A stretch of 64,000 nt of DNA from Sebastes aleutianus (GCA_916700875.1 CAKAKS010000655.1:1-64000); one strand, 5' to 3'; shown: positions 22,345 to 36,693, counted from the stretch's first letter. Notes: a model not told the origin generated them from the letters alone. Numbers and translations are program-made.

Positions 22345-23864
22345 GTTTTCATCACTAAGCCATTTCTCCTCAAGAAACACTGAAAAGTGGATTCATATGA
22401 AAAATGTGAAATTTCTTCACAGAAAAACATTTCTTGCATTGGAAACACACAAAAAAGGATAAATATGAAAGGGAACACAGTTTTCCAAAATCTAATATGA
22501 TAGTTTTGGACTCCAGGCATCAAACTGTCAGTCTGAGCTGAATTCCATGTAAAACGCTAGTTTTCATCACTAAACTCGCTTAATATGTCTTTCTCATCCA
22601 AAACCACTCAGGAACGCATTTCTCCTCAAGAAACACTGAAAAGTGCATTTATATGAAGAATATATGATTTATTTACAGAAACACATGTTATACTGGAAAC
22701 ATACAAAAAAGAGACAGAATATGAAAATAAACATTGTTTTCTCAAATTTTACATTAGAATTCGCTTCCAAGTATCAAATCTTCATTCTGAGCTCAATTCT
22801 ATGCAAAACTCTTGTTTTCATCACTAAACTCGCTTAATATGTTTTTCTCATCCAAAACCACTCAGAAACGCATTTCTCCTCAAGAAACACTGAAACGTGC
22901 ATTTATATGAAGAATATGTGATTTATTTACAGAAACACATCTGTTATACTGGAAACATACAAAAAAGAGACAGAATATGAAAAGAATCATTGTTTTCTCA
23001 AACTTTACATTAGAATTCGCTTCCAAGTATCAAATCTTCATTCTGAGCTCAATTCTATGCAAAACTCTTGTTTTCATCACTAAACTCGCTTAATATGTCT
23101 TTCTCATCCAAAACCACTCAGGAACGCATTTCTCCTCAAGAAACACTGAAAAGTGCATTTATATGAAGAATATATGATTTATTTACAGAAACACATCTGT
23201 TATACTGGAAACATACAAAAAAGAGACAGAATATGAAAATAAACATTGTTTTCTCAAATTTTACATTAGAATTCGCTTCCAAGTATCAAATCTTCATTCT
23301 GAGCTCAATTCTATGCAAAACTCTTGTTTTCATCACTAAACTCGCTTAATATGTTTTTCTCATCCAAAACCACTCAGAAACGCATTTCTCCTCAAGAAAC
23401 ACTGAAACGTGCATTTATATGAAGAATATGTGATTTATTTACAGAAACACATCTGTTATACTGGAAACATACAAAAAAGAGACAGAATATGAAAAGAATC
23501 ATTGTTTTCTCAAACTTTACATTAGAATTCGCTTCCAAGTATCAAATCTTCATTCTGAGCTCAATTCTATGCAAAACTCTTGTTTTCATCACTAAACTCA
23601 GTTAATATCTCTTTCTCTCCAATAAACCACACAGAAAAGCATTTCTCCTCAAGAAACACTGAAAAGTGCATTTATATGAAAATGATGTGATTTCTTCAGA
23701 AAAGAAATCTCTTTTATTGGAAACATACAAAACAGGATGAAAATGAAAGGGAATATATTTTTACAATTTTTTTACATAATAGTTGGCCTTTCTGCATCAA
23801 ACCTTCACACTGACCTCAATTCCATGTAAAACTTTAGTTTTCATCACTAAACTTGCTTAAACTG
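22345..23864 (+). repeat. Block A4: ~254-bp array with four central monomers
   Basis: The edge monomer at 22345 lacks the 9-bp segment. Central monomers at 22560, 22814, 23070 and 23326 alternate subtypes as in A2. The right edge type starts at 23582. The first central monomer is 254 bp because it has ACACATGTTATAC (two bases shorter). Confidence 0.92.
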
Positions 23865-24468
23865 TTTTAAAAAAAATCCATTGTATGATATGTCAAAAGA
23901 TTTCATGAAAAAAAAGTCATAGGCATGTCGAAAAAAATCCATGAAATAAATTAAATTGTATAATATGTTGAAAAAAATCATTTAAAAAAATGTATCGTAT
24001 AATATGTCGAAAAATTTCTTGGAAAAAAAGTCAAAGTATAGTATTTCAAAAAATGTCATGAAAAAAAGTTATACTACTATTATATATTTTGAATTTTTTT
24101 TGAAAAAAAGTCATACTATATTGTATATCGAAAGATTTCATGACCATAATTCATAGCAAAAATTAATTGTATAACATGTCGAACAAAGTTAAACTATATC
24201 GTGTCGAAAAATTTCATGAAAAAAATTAATTGTATAATAAATCGAAAAATGTCTTGAAAAAAAGTCATAGTATAGTCGAAAAAATTCATTGTATAAAATA
24301 TCGAAAAAAATCATGAAAAAAAAGTACCGTATAAGATGTCGAAAATTTTCTTGAAGAAAAGTCAAAGTATAGTTTTTCAAAAAATGTCATGAAAAAAAAG
24401 TTATAGTATAGCATTTTGAAATTTTTTGGAAAAAAATACAATATTGTATATATCATATGTTGAAAAAA
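23865..24468 (+). repeat. Block B5: AT-rich minisatellite, 604 bp
   Basis: Standard form. Confidence 0.85.
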
Positions 24469-24846
24469 TTAATGAAAAAAGTCTAATTCTAATTCAAAGT
24501 TTCCAAATTCAGCCCGTGACGTTGTGGTCAGCTGCACTGTCCCCGATGAAAAAAGCATACACTTGTAGTGTGCCGCCACTTTTTTTGAGTTATCGTTATG
24601 AAGCATGCACCTCGTTTCATTTTCTTCATCCCCAGCGTGACAGAAGCCACAGCGCTGGCCGCCATCTCCCGGACTGGCCCGAAGAGGGGACCTGTCCCGA
24701 TGGGAGGAACTCTCCTCGTCTGCAGCCTGCGAGGAAGTGGAACGGGCGTCTTCCGATTTGCCACGAGATCCCGCCTTGGCCCTCCCCTTCTCAAACCTTC
24801 CACTGCCCCTACTTTGTGGAGGCAATGAGTCTGAATCATTGGCCAA
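24469..24846 (-). pseudogene. C5: truncated ePHD exon fragment
   Basis: Nine-A form, open to an ATG ending at 24888 (139 codons). Motifs are intact and I see no substitution relative to C3. Confidence 0.8.
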
Positions 24847-24860
24847 AAAAAAAGTCAATA

Positions 24861-25848
24861 GAAGTTTTTTCAGACTTCTATTGTCCATTTTTCAGACTTT
24901 TTTTTCAGACTTCTTTTGTCCGACATTTTTCAGATATTTTTTTCAGATCTTTTTTTTCAGACTTTTTTTTCAGACATTTTCAGATCTTTTTTTTCGGACA
25001 GTTTTTTCAGACATTCTTTTGTCCGACATTTTTCAGATATTTTTTCCAGACTTTTTTTGTCAGAGGATTTTCAGATATTTTTTTTCAGACATTTTTTTCA
25101 GACATTTTCTGATCTTTTTTTTCGGACAGTTTTTTCAGACTTCTTTTGTCCGACATTTTTCAGATATTTTTTTTCAGACATTTTCAGATATTTTTTTCGG
25201 ACAGTTTTTTCAGATTTCTTTTGTCCGACATTTTTCAGATATTTTTTTCAGACTTTTTTTCAGAAATTTTCAGATCTTTTTTTTCGGACAGTTTTTTCAG
25301 ACTTCTTTTGTCCGACATTTTTCAGATATTTTTTCCAGACTTTTTTTGTCCGACAATTTTCAGATATTTTTTTTCAGACTTTTTTTGTCCGACAATTTTC
25401 AGATATTTTTTTTCAGACTTCTTTTGTCCGACATTTTTCAGATATTTTTTTCAGACTTTTTTTCAGACATTTTCAGACATTTTTTTTCGGACAGTTTTTT
25501 CAGACTTCTTTTGTCCGACATTTTTCAGATATTTTTTCCAGACTTTTTTTGTCCGACAATTTTCAGATCTTTTTTTTCGGACAGTTTTTTCAGACTTCTT
25601 TTGTCCGACATTTTTCAGATATTTTTTACAGATATTTTTTTCAGACTTTTTTTTCAGACATTTTCAGATATTTTTTTTCGGACAGTTTTTTCAGACTTCT
25701 TTTGTCCGACAATTTTCAGATCTTTTTTTTCAGACTTTTTTTGTCCAACATTTTTCAGATATTTTTTCCAGACTTTTTTTTCAGACTTTTTTTTCAGACA
25801 TTTTTTTCAGACTTTTTTTGTCCGACAATTTTCACATCTTTTTTTTCA
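24861..25848 (+). repeat. Block D5: T-rich minisatellite, 988 bp
   Basis: It carries a one-base insertion (CAGACATTCTTTTG near 25010) shared only with D6 and D9, the TGA-creating CATTTTCTGATC near 25105, and the TTCACATC right edge. The insertion marks a sub-lineage of D arrays. Confidence 0.93.
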
Positions 25849-26140
25849 ATATAATTAAAGTTGTTACACAGTGTGGAAAAGTGTTCAATCATTTCTCTTT
25901 GTTGAGCGGAACGTGCCCGATGTGTTCCATGGCGTTCCTGGAGGTGGCAGCAGAGCATAGTTAGCTGCATGTGGGATTCTTCTGTTGTTGAGGGAAGATA
26001 AAAACTAAGGGACATTTGGAGTTTAGTGTAAAGAAACACACTAGCTACACTTGTAAACATTACATTTAATTAAAAAAAAATTGTTTTTTGTGAATTTATT
26101 ATTATTATTCGTTGTCTGCCGAATAAGCGCAATTTGCCGT
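25849..26140. other. Block E5: invariant 292-bp segment
   Basis: Same length and landmarks as E1. Confidence 0.6.
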
Positions 26141-28040
26141 GAGCTGGAATGAGATGGAAACATGAAACTTGGCATAGGAACTGGAAATGATGTGCAGCTT
26201 CTTCTCAAGAACTATGACCCCAATCGGCCACATGATGGCGCTGTAATTAACGCCCAAACACGCGATTTTGGAAAGGCCACGCCCCTCACACCGTAAGTCT
26301 GATTGACTTGAAACTCGACACACATGTCTAGCTCCGTGTGATCTACAAAAAAGCTGCTCAGACCACTAACGTCCGCCTAACTAGATTTTCCGCCATATTG
26401 GATTTTTTGAAAAACAGATTTTTGACATCTCCTCCTAAACCGTAGGTCCGATTGCTACCAAATTTTCTGTGGATCATTATTGGGCTAATGTCATCTAAAG
26501 TTGCATAAAGCGTGTTGATACCTCATTGCGTTATGAATCTGTTGACCAACAAACTTTTCAATTGGAGGGGCTTAGCAGGAAATTGGCCATAATTCATTGA
26601 CCATTAGTCAAATCATCATAAATCTTGGTAGATATCTTCAGTACATGTTTGGGAAGAGGCGTACCAAAGCATTTTCCGCTTGACACATAGGGGGCGCCAC
26701 AAATATCAGAATCTTGTATCGCAAGATCCGGTGGACAGAATTTTATCAAATTTGGTGCACATACTCTGGGGGCAAGTATTAACCAAGATCTATAGTGTCA
26801 TATTGATCGGTGCATGCGGGCGTGGCCTATTTAGCATTTTATGCTAAATTATGCCTTTGCTCAATTTGCTGTGAGCTGGAATGCGCTAGAGACATGAGAT
26901 TTGGTACCATAACTGTACATGATGTCATAATGCTTCACATAAAATATGAAAACAATTGGCCACATGGTGGCGCTATAACAATTTTCAAGGCCAGCCCCCT
27001 CACACCATGAGCCCTATCAATTTGAAATTTGACAGACATGTGCTGCTGAATGTGATCTACAAAAAAGTCTCTTGGACCATGAAAGTCCACCAACTAAATT
27101 TTCCGCCATGTTGAATCTTTTGAAAAACACATTTTTGACATCTCCTCCTAAACCGTAGGTCTGATTGCTGGCATATTTTCTGCGAATCATTATTGGACCA
27201 GGCTCATCAAAGGTTGCATAAAGCTTGTTGATATGTTATTGTGTTGTGAAGATATTGACCAATTCATTTTTAAGGGGCGGGCTCAGCACATCAATAGACC
27301 TAACTTCACAAGCCTTTGGCCCATCATCTCCAAACTTGCAGCATATGTTCACAAGAGTAGCGGAAACATCTGCTGAAAGTTTCATTCAAATCGGCCACAT
27401 GGTGGCGCTGTAATTAACGCCCAAACATGCGATTTTGGAAAGGCCACGCCCCTCAAACCGTAAGTCCGATTGACTTGAAATGTGACACATATGTGCAACT
27501 CCGTGTGATCTACAATAAAGCCTCTTGGACCTCCAAAGTGCACCTGGAAATATTTTCCGCCATATTGGATTTTTTGAAAAACACATTTTTGACATCTCCT
27601 CCTAAGCCGTAGGTCCGATTGCTGGAATATTTTCTGCGAATCATTATTGGACCAGGCTCATCAAAAGTTGCATTAAGCTTGTTGATATGTTATTGCGTTG
27701 TGAAGATATTGACCAATACATTTCTAAGAGGCGTGCCTCAGCACATCAATAGACCTAACTTCACAAGCCTTTGGCCCATCATCTCCAAACTTGCAGCATA
27801 TGTTCACACGAGTAGTTGAAACATCCGCTGAAAGTTTCATTCAAATCGACCATTAGGGGGGCGCTTTGAGCGATAAAGGCTATAACCCGCGAAATGCCGC
27901 TTGCAGCTTTAATTCATTTTAAATTGATATAACTATGTGGATGTGGAAATATGTTTTATATATTTCATGTTTATTCTTTTACAATGTAATTGTAACCTGT
28001 GTTGAAATGTACCACTATACGATCACAATGTACAACTCTA
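26141..28040 (+). repeat. Block F/G 5: one 455-bp monomer lost, 1900 bp
   Basis: The second monomer is kept whole (it has the TTAAGGGGCGGG segment near 27270), so the missing 455 bp was removed downstream. This is a different route from copy 3. Diagnostic variants are AATGCGCTAGAG (~26880), ATATCTTCAGTAC (~26633) and CACCATGAGCCC (~27003). Confidence 0.9.
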
Positions 28041-30084
28041 GTTTTCATCACTAAGCCAAAGAATGCATTTCTCCTCAAGAAACACTGAAAAGTGGATTCA
28101 TATGAAAAATGTGAAATTTCTTCACAGAAAAACATTTCTTGCATTGGAAACACACAAAAAAGGATAAATATGAAAGGGAACACAGTTTTCCAAAATCTAA
28201 TATGATAGTTTTGGACTCCAGGCATCAAACTGTCAGTCTGAGCTGAATTCCATGTAAAACGCTAGTTTTCATCACTAAACTCGCTTAATATGCTTTCTCA
28301 CCCAAAACCACTCAGGAACGCATTTCTCCTCAAGAAACACTGAAATGTGCATTTATATGAAGAATATGTGATTTATTTACAGAAACACATCTGTTATACT
28401 GGAAACATACAAAAAAGAGACAGAATATGAAAAGAATCATTGTTTTCTCAAACTTTACATTAGAATTCGCTTCCAAGTATCAAATCTTCATTCTGAGCTC
28501 AATTCTATGCAAAACTCTTGTTTTCATCACTAAACTCTCTTAATATGTCTTTCTCATCCAAAACCACTCAGGAACGCATTTCTCCTCAAGAAACACTGAA
28601 ATGTGCATTTTTATGAAGAATATATGATTTATTTACAGAAACACATCTGTTATACTGGAAACATACAAAAAAGAGACAGAATATGAAAAGAATCATTGTT
28701 TTCTCAAACTTTACATTAGAATTCGCTTCCAAGTATCAAATCTTCATTCTGAGCTCAATTCTATGCAAAACTCTTGTTTTCATCACTAAACTCGCTTAAT
28801 ATGTCTTTCTCATCCAAAATCACTCAGAAACGCATTTCTCCTCAAGAAACACTGAAACGTGCATTTATATGAAGAATATATGATTTATTTACAGAAACAC
28901 ATCTGTTATACTGGAAACATACAAAAAAGAGACAGAATATGAAAAGAATCATTGTTTTCTCAAACTTTACATTAGAATTCGCTTCCAAGTATCAAATCTT
29001 CATTCTGAGCTCAATTCTATGCAAAACTCTTGTTTTCATCACTAAACTCGCTTAATATGTCTTTCTCATCCAAAATCACTCAGAAACGCATTTCTCCTCA
29101 AGAAACACTGAAACGTGCATTTATATGAAGAATATGTGATTTATTTACAGAAACACATCTGTTATACTGGAAACATACAAAAAAGAGACAGAATATGAAA
29201 ATAAACATTGTTTTCTCAAATTTTACATTAGAATTCGCTTCCAACTATCAAATCTTCATTTTGAGCTCAATTCTATGCAAAACTCTTGTTTTCATCACTA
29301 AACTCGCTTAATATGTCTTTCTCATCCAAAACCACTCAGGAACGCATTTCTCCTCAAGAAACACTGAAAAGTGCATTTATATGAAGAATATATGATTTAT
29401 TTACAGAAACACATCTGTTATACTGGAAACATACAAAAAAGAGACAGAATATGAAAAGAATCATTGTTTTCTCAAACTTTACATTAGAATTCGCTTCCAA
29501 GTATCAAATCTTCATTCTGAGCTCAATTCTATGCAAAACTCTTGTTTTCATCACTAAACTCGCTTAATATGTGTCTTTCTCATCCAAAACCACTCAGGAA
29601 CGCATTTCTCCTCAAGAAACACTGAAACGTGCATTTATATGAAGAATATATGATTTATTTACAGAAACACATCTGTTATACTGGAAACATACAAAAAAGA
29701 GACAGAATATGAAAATAAACATTGTTTTCTCAAATTTTACATTAGAATTCGCTTCCAAGTATCAAATCTTCATTCTGAGCTCAATTCTATGCAAAACTCT
29801 TGTTTTCATCACTAAACTCAGTTAATATCTCTTTCTCTCCAATAAACCACACAGAAAAGCATTTCTCCTCAAGAAACACTGAAAAGTGCATTTATATGAA
29901 AATGATGTGATTTCTTCAGAAAAGAAATCTCTTTTATTGGAAACATACAAAACAGGATGAAAATGAAAGGGAATATATTTTTACAATTTTTTTACATAAT
30001 AGTTGGCCTTTCTGCATCAAACCTTCACACTGACCTCAATTCCATGTAAAACTTTAGTTTTCATCACTAAACTTGCTTAAACTG
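28041..30084 (+). repeat. Block A5: ~254-bp array with six central monomers
   Basis: The edge monomer at 28041 keeps the 9-bp AAAGAATGC. Central monomers start near 28264, 28520, 28776, 29032, 29288 and 29544, and the right edge type at 29802. A third subtype appears here (AACTCTCTTAATATG with AAATGTGCATTTTTATG, from 28520), later seen in A6 and A7. Strict dimer alternation is lost. Confidence 0.92.
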
Positions 30085-30688
30085 TTTTAAAAAAAATCCA
30101 TTGTATGATATGTCAAAAGATTTCATGAAAAAAAAGTCATAGGCATGTCGAAAAAAATCCATGAAATAAATTAAATTGTATAATATGTAGAAAAAAATCA
30201 TTTAAAAAAATGTATCGTATAATATGTCGAAAAATTTCTTGGAAAAAAAGTCAAAGTATAGTATTTCAAAAAATGTCATGAAAAAAAGTTATACTACTAT
30301 TATATATTTTGAATTTTTTTTGAAAAAAAGTCATACTATATTGTATATCGAAAGATTTCATGACCATAATTCATAGCAAAAATTAATTGTATAACATGTC
30401 GAACAAAGTTAAACTATATCGTGTCGAAAAATTTCATGAAAAAAATTAATTGTATAATAAATCGAAAAATGTCTTGAAAAAAAGTCATAGTATAGTCGAA
30501 AAAATTCATTGTATAAAATATCGAAAAAAATCATGAAAAAAAAGTACCGTATAAGATGTCGAAAATTTTCTTGAAGAAAAGTCAAAGTATAGTTTTTCAA
30601 AAAATGTCATGAAAAAAAAGTTATAGTATAGCATTTTGAAATTTTTTGGAAAAAAATACAATATTGTATATATCATATGTTGAAAAAA
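30085..30688 (+). repeat. Block B6: AT-rich minisatellite, 604 bp
   Basis: Differs from the standard form by ATATGTAGAAAA (~30183) in place of ATATGTTGAAAA, a variant shared only with B9. Confidence 0.85.
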
Positions 30689-31066
30689 TTAATGAAAAAA
30701 GTCTAATTCTAATTCAAAGTTTCCAAATTCAGCCCGTGACGTTGTGGTCAGCTGCACTGTCCCCGATGAAAAAAGCATACACTTGTAGTGTGCCGCCACT
30801 TTTTTTGAGTTATCGTTATGAAGCATGCACCTCGTTTCATTTTCTTCATCCCCAGCGTGACAGAAGCCACAGCGCTGGCCGCCATCTCCCGGACTGGCCC
30901 GAAGAGGGGACCTGTCCCGATGGGAGGAACTCTCCTCGTCTGCAGCCTGCGAGGAAGTGGAACGGGCGTCTTCCGATTTGCCACGAGATCCCGCCTTGGC
31001 CCTCCCCTTCTCAAACCTTCCACTGCCCCTACTTTGTGGAGGCAATGAGTCTGAATCATTGGCCAA
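30689..31066 (-). pseudogene. C6: truncated ePHD exon fragment
   Basis: Nine-A form, open to an ATG ending at 31108 (139 codons). Motifs are intact. Confidence 0.8.
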
Positions 31067-31080
31067 AAAAAAAGTCAATA

Positions 31081-31760
31081 GAAGTTTTTTCAGACTTCTA
31101 TTGTCCATTTTTCAGACTTTTTTTTCAGACTTCTTTTGTCCGACATTTTTCAGATATTTTTTTCAGATCTTTTTTTTCAGACTTTTTTTTCAGACATTTT
31201 CAGATCTTTTTTTTCGGACAGTTTTTTCAGACATTCTTTTGTCCGACATTTTTCAGATATTTTTTCCAGACTTTTTTTGTCAGAGGATTTTCAGATATTT
31301 TTTTTCAGACATTTTTTTCAGACATTTTCTGATCTTTTTTTTCGGACAGTTTTTTCAGACTTCTTTTGTCCGACATTTTTCAGATATTTTTTTTCAGACA
31401 TTTTCAGATATTTTTTTCGGACAGTTTTTTCAGATTTCTTTTGTCCGACATTTTTCAGATATTTTTTTCAGACTTTTTTTCAGAAATTTTCAGATCTTTT
31501 TTTTCGGACAGTTTTTTCAGACTTCTTTTGTCCGACATTTTTCAGATATTTTTTCCAGACTTTTTTTGTCCGACAATTTTCAGATATTTTTTTTCAGACT
31601 TCTTTTGTCCGACATTTTTCAGATATTTTTTTCAGACTTTTTTTCAGACATTTTCAGACATTTTTTTTCGGACAGTTTTTTCAGACTTCTTTTGTCCGAC
31701 ATTTTTCAGATATTTTTTCCAGACTTTTTTTGTCCGACAATTTTCACATCTTTTTTTTCA
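31081..31760 (+). repeat. Block D6: T-rich minisatellite, 680 bp, deletion derivative of D5
   Basis: It shares the D5 insertion and TGA variant in the left half. It is shorter by 308 bp, which I can place as the loss of one 39-bp subunit and a 269-bp segment near the right end. The breakpoint in TTTTGTCCGACAATTTTCA joins to the TTCACATC edge. Confidence 0.92.
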
Positions 31761-32052
31761 ATATAATTAAAGTTGTTACACAGTGTGGAAAAGTGTTCAA
31801 TCATTTCTCTTTGTTGAGCGGAACGTGCCCGATGTGTTCCATGGCGTTCCTGGAGGTGGCAGCAGAGCATAGTTAGCTGCATGTGGGATTCTTCTGTTGT
31901 TGAGGGAAGATAAAAACTAAGGGACATTTGGAGTTTAGTGTAAAGAAACACACTAGCTACACTTGTAAACATTACATTTAATTAAAAAAAAATTGTTTTT
32001 TGTGAATTTATTATTATTATTCGTTGTCTGCCGAATAAGCGCAATTTGCCGT
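31761..32052. other. Block E6: invariant 292-bp segment
   Basis: Same length and landmarks as E1. Confidence 0.6.
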
Positions 32053-34407
32053 GAGCTGGAATGAGATGGAAACATGAAACTTGGCATAGGAACTGGAAAT
32101 GATGTGCAGCTTCTTCTCAAGAACTATGACCCCAATCGGCCACATGATGGCGCTGTAATTAACGCCCAAACACGCGATTTTGGAAAGGCCACGCCCCTCA
32201 CACCGTAAGTCTGATTGACTTGAAACTCGACACACATGTCTAGCTCCGTGTGATCTACAAAAAAGCTGCTCAGACCACTAACGTCCGCCTAACTAGATTT
32301 TCCGCCATATTGGATTTTTTGAAAAACAGATTTTTGACATCTCCTCCTAAACCGTAGGTCCGATTGCTACCAAATTTTCTGTGGATCATTATTGGGCTAA
32401 TGTCATCTAAAGTTGCATAAAGCGTGTTGATACCTCATTGCGTTATGAATCTGTTGACCAACAAACTTTTCAATTGGAGGGGCTTAGCAGGAAATTGGCC
32501 ATAATTCATTGACCATTAGTCAAATCATCATAAATCTTGGTAGATATCTTTAGTACATGTTTGGGAAGAGGCGTACCAAAGCATTTTCCGCTTGACACAT
32601 AGGGGGCGCCACAAATATCAGAAACTTGTATCGCAAGATCCGGTGGACAGAATTTTATCAAATTTGGTGCACATACTCTGGGGGCAAGTATTAACCAAGA
32701 TCTATAATGTCATATTGATCGGTGCATGCGGGCGTGGCCTATTTAGCATTTTATGCTAAATTATGCCTTTGCTCAATTTGCTGTGAGCTGGAATGAGCTA
32801 GAGACATGAGATTTGGTACCATAACTGTACATGATGTCATAATGCTTCACATAAAATATGAAAACAATTGGCCACATGGTGGCGCTATAACAATTTTCAA
32901 GGCCAGCCCCCTCACACCATAAGTCCTATCAATTTGAAATTTGACAGACATGTGCTGCTGAATGTGATCTACAAAAAAGTCTCTTGGACCATGAAAGTCC
33001 ACCAACTAAATTTTCCGCCATGTTGAATCTTTTGAAAAACACATTTTTGACATCTCCTCCTAAACCGTAGGTCTGATTGCTGGCATATTTTCTGCGAATC
33101 ATTATTGGACCAGGCTCATCAAAGGTTGCATAAAGCTTGTTGATATGTTATTGTGTTGTGAAGATATTGACCAATTCATTTTTAAGGGGCGGGCTCAGCA
33201 CATCAATAGACCTAACTTCACAAGCCTTTGGCCCATCATCTCCAAACTTGCAGCATATGTTCACAAGAGTAGCGGAAACATCTGCTGAAAGTTTCATTCA
33301 AATCGGCCACATGGTGGCGCTGTAATTAACGCCCAAACATGCGATTTTGGAAAGGCCACGCCCCTCCAACCATAAGTCCGATTGACTTGAAATGTGACAC
33401 ATATGTGCAACTCCGTGTGATCTACAATAAAGCCTCTTGGACCTCCAAAGTGCACCTGGAAATATTTTCCGCCATATTGGATTTTTTGAAAAACACATTT
33501 TTGACATCTCCTCCTAAGCCGTAGGTCCGATTGCTGGAATATTTTCTGCGAATCATTATTGGACCAGGCTCATCAAAAGTTGCATTAAGCTTGTTGATAT
33601 GTTATTGCGTTGTGAAGATATTGACCAATACATTTCTAAGAGGCGTGCCTCAGCACATCAATAGACCTAACTTCACAAGCCTTTGGCCCATCATCTCCAA
33701 ACTTGCAGCATATGTTCACAAGAGTAGCGGAAACATCTGCTGAAAGTTTCATTCAAATCGGCCACATGGTGGCGCTGTAATTAACGCCCAAACATGCGAT
33801 TTTGGAAAGGCCACGCCCCTCAAACCGTAAGTCCGATTGACTTGAAATGTGACACATATGTGCAACTCCGTGTGATCTACAATAAAGCCTCTTGGACCTC
33901 CAAAGTGCACCTGGAAATATTTTCCGCCATATTGGATTTTTTGAAAAACACATTTTTGACATCTCCTCCTAAGCCGTAGGTCCGATTGCTGGAATATTTT
34001 CTGCGAATCATTATTGGACCAGGCTCATCAAAAGTTGCATTAAGCTTGTTGATATGTTATTGCGTTGTGAAGATATTGACCAATACATTTCTAAGAGGCG
34101 TGCCTCAGCACATCAATAGACCTAACTTCACAAGCCTTTGGCCCATCATCTCCAAACTTGCAGCATATGTTCACAAGAGTAGTTGAAACATCCGCTGAAA
34201 GTTTCATTCAAATCGACCATTAGGGGGGCGCTTTGAGCGATAAAGGCTATAACCCGCGAAATGCCGCTTGCAGCTTTAATTCATTTTAAATTGATATAAC
34301 TATGTGGATGTGGAAATATGTTTTATATATTTCATGTTTATTCTTTTACAATGTAATTGTAACCTGTGTTGAAATGTACCACTATACGATCACAATGTAC
34401 AACTCTA
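32053..34407 (+). repeat. Block F/G 6: full form, 2355 bp
   Basis: Four monomers. Private variant CCCCTCCAACCATAAG at ~33360 in the third monomer. TCTATAATGTCAT (~32700) is shared with copies 3, 7 and 11. Confidence 0.9.
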
Positions 34408-36693
34408 GTTTTCATCACTAAGCCATTTCTCCTCAAGAAACACTGAAAAGTGGATTCATATGAAAAATGTGAAATTTCTTCACAGAAAAACATTTCTTGC
34501 ATTGGAAACACACAAAAAAGGATAAATATGAAAGGGAACACAGTTTTCCAAAATCTAATATGATAGTTTTGGACTCCAGGCATCAAACTGTCAGTCTGAG
34601 CTGAATTCCATGTAAAACGCTAGTTTTCATCACTAAACTCGCTTAATATGTCTTTCTCATCCAAAACCACTCAGGAACGCATTTCTCCTCAAGAAACACT
34701 GAAAAGTGCATTTATATGAAGAATATATGATTTATTTACAGAAACACATCTGTTATACTGGAAACATACAAAAAAGAGACAGAATATGAAAAGAATCATT
34801 GTTTTCTCAAACTTTACATTAGAATTCGCTTCCAAGTATCAAATCTTCATTCTGAGCTCAATTCTATGCAAAACTCTTGTTTTCATCACTAAACTCTCTT
34901 AATATGTCTTTCTCATCCAAAACCACTCAGGAACGCATTTCTCCTCAAGAAACACTGAAATGTGCATTTTTATGAAGAATATATGATTTATTTACAGAAA
35001 CACATCTGTTATACTGGAAACATACAAAAAAGAGACAGAATATGAAAAGAATCATTGTTTTCTCAAACTTTACATTAGAATTCGCTTCCAAGTATCAAAT
35101 CTTCATTCTGAGCTCAATTCTATGCAAAACTCTTGTTTTCATCACTAAACTCTCTTAATATGTCTTTCTCATCCAAAACCACTCAGGAACGCATTTCTCC
35201 TCAAGAAACACTGAAATGTGCATTTTTATGAAGAATATATGATTTATTTACAGAAACACATCTGTTATACTGGAAACATACAAAAAAGAGACAGAATATG
35301 AAAAGAATCATTGTTTTCTCAAACTTTACATTAGAATTCGCTTCCAAGTATCAAATCTTCATTCTGAGCTCAATTCTATGCAAAACTCTTGTTTTCATCA
35401 CTAAACTCGCTTAATATGTCTTTCTCATCCAAAACCACTCAGAAACGCATTTCTCCTCAAGAAACACTGAAACGTGCATTTATATGAAGAATATGTGATT
35501 TATTTACAGAAACACATCTGTTATACTGGAAACATACAAAAAAGAGACAGAATATGAAAATAAACATTGTTTTCTCAAATTTTACATTAGAATTCGCTTC
35601 CAAGTATCAAATCTTCATTCTGAGCTCAATTCTATGCAAAACTCTTGTTTTCATCACTAAACGCGCTTAATATGTCTTTCTCATCCAAAACCACTCAGGA
35701 ACGCATTTCTCCTCAAGAAACACTGAAAAGTGCATTTATATGAAGAATATATGATTTATTTACAGAAACACATGTTATACTGGAAACATACAAAAAAGAG
35801 ACAGAATATGAAAATAAACATTGTTTTCTCAAATTTTACATTAGAATTCGCTTCCAAGTATCAAATCTTCATTCTGAGCTCAATTCTATGCAAAACTCTT
35901 GTTTTCATCACTAAACTCAGTTAATATCTCTTTCTCATCCAAAACCACTCAGAAACGCATTTCTCCTCAAGAAACACTGAAACGTGCATTTATATGAAGA
36001 ATATGTGATTTATTTACAGAAACACATCTGTTATACTGGAAACATACAAAAAAGAGACAGAATATGAAAATAAACATTGTTTTCTCAAATTTTACATTAG
36101 AATTCGCTTCCAAGTATCAAATCTTCATTCTGAGCTCAATTCTATGCAAAACTCTTGTTTTCATCACTAAACGCGCTTAATATGTCTTTCTCATCCAAAA
36201 CCACTCAGGAACGCATTTCTCCTCAAGAAACACTGAAAAGTGCATTTATATGAAGAATATATGATTTATTTACAGAAACACATGTTATACTGGAAACATA
36301 CAAAAAAGAGACAGAATATGAAAATAAACATTGTTTTCTCAAATTTTACATTAGAATTCGCTTCCAAGTATCAAATCTTCATTCTGAGCTCAATTCTATG
36401 CAAAACTCTTGTTTTCATCACTAAACTCAGTTAATATCTCTTTCTCTCCAATAAACCACACAGAAAAGCATTTCTCCTCAAGAAACACTGAAAAGTGCAT
36501 TTATATGAAAATGATGTGATTTCTTCAGAAAAGAAATCTCTTTTATTGGAAACATACAAAACAGGATGAAAATGAAAGGGAATATATTTTTACAATTTTT
36601 TTACATAATAGTTGGCCTTTCTGCATCAAACCTTCACACTGACCTCAATTCCATGTAAAACTTTAGTTTTCATCACTAAACTTGCTTAAACTG
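34408..36693 (+). repeat. Block A6: longest ~254-bp array, seven central monomers with an internal 510-bp duplication
   Basis: Central monomers start at 34623, 34879, 35135, 35391, 35647, 35901 and 36157, and the right edge type at 36411. The segment 35391-35900 is repeated as 35901-36410. The monomer at 35901 begins with the right-edge signature CTCAGTTAATATCTC but continues as a central monomer, marking the duplication junction. Confidence 0.93.
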
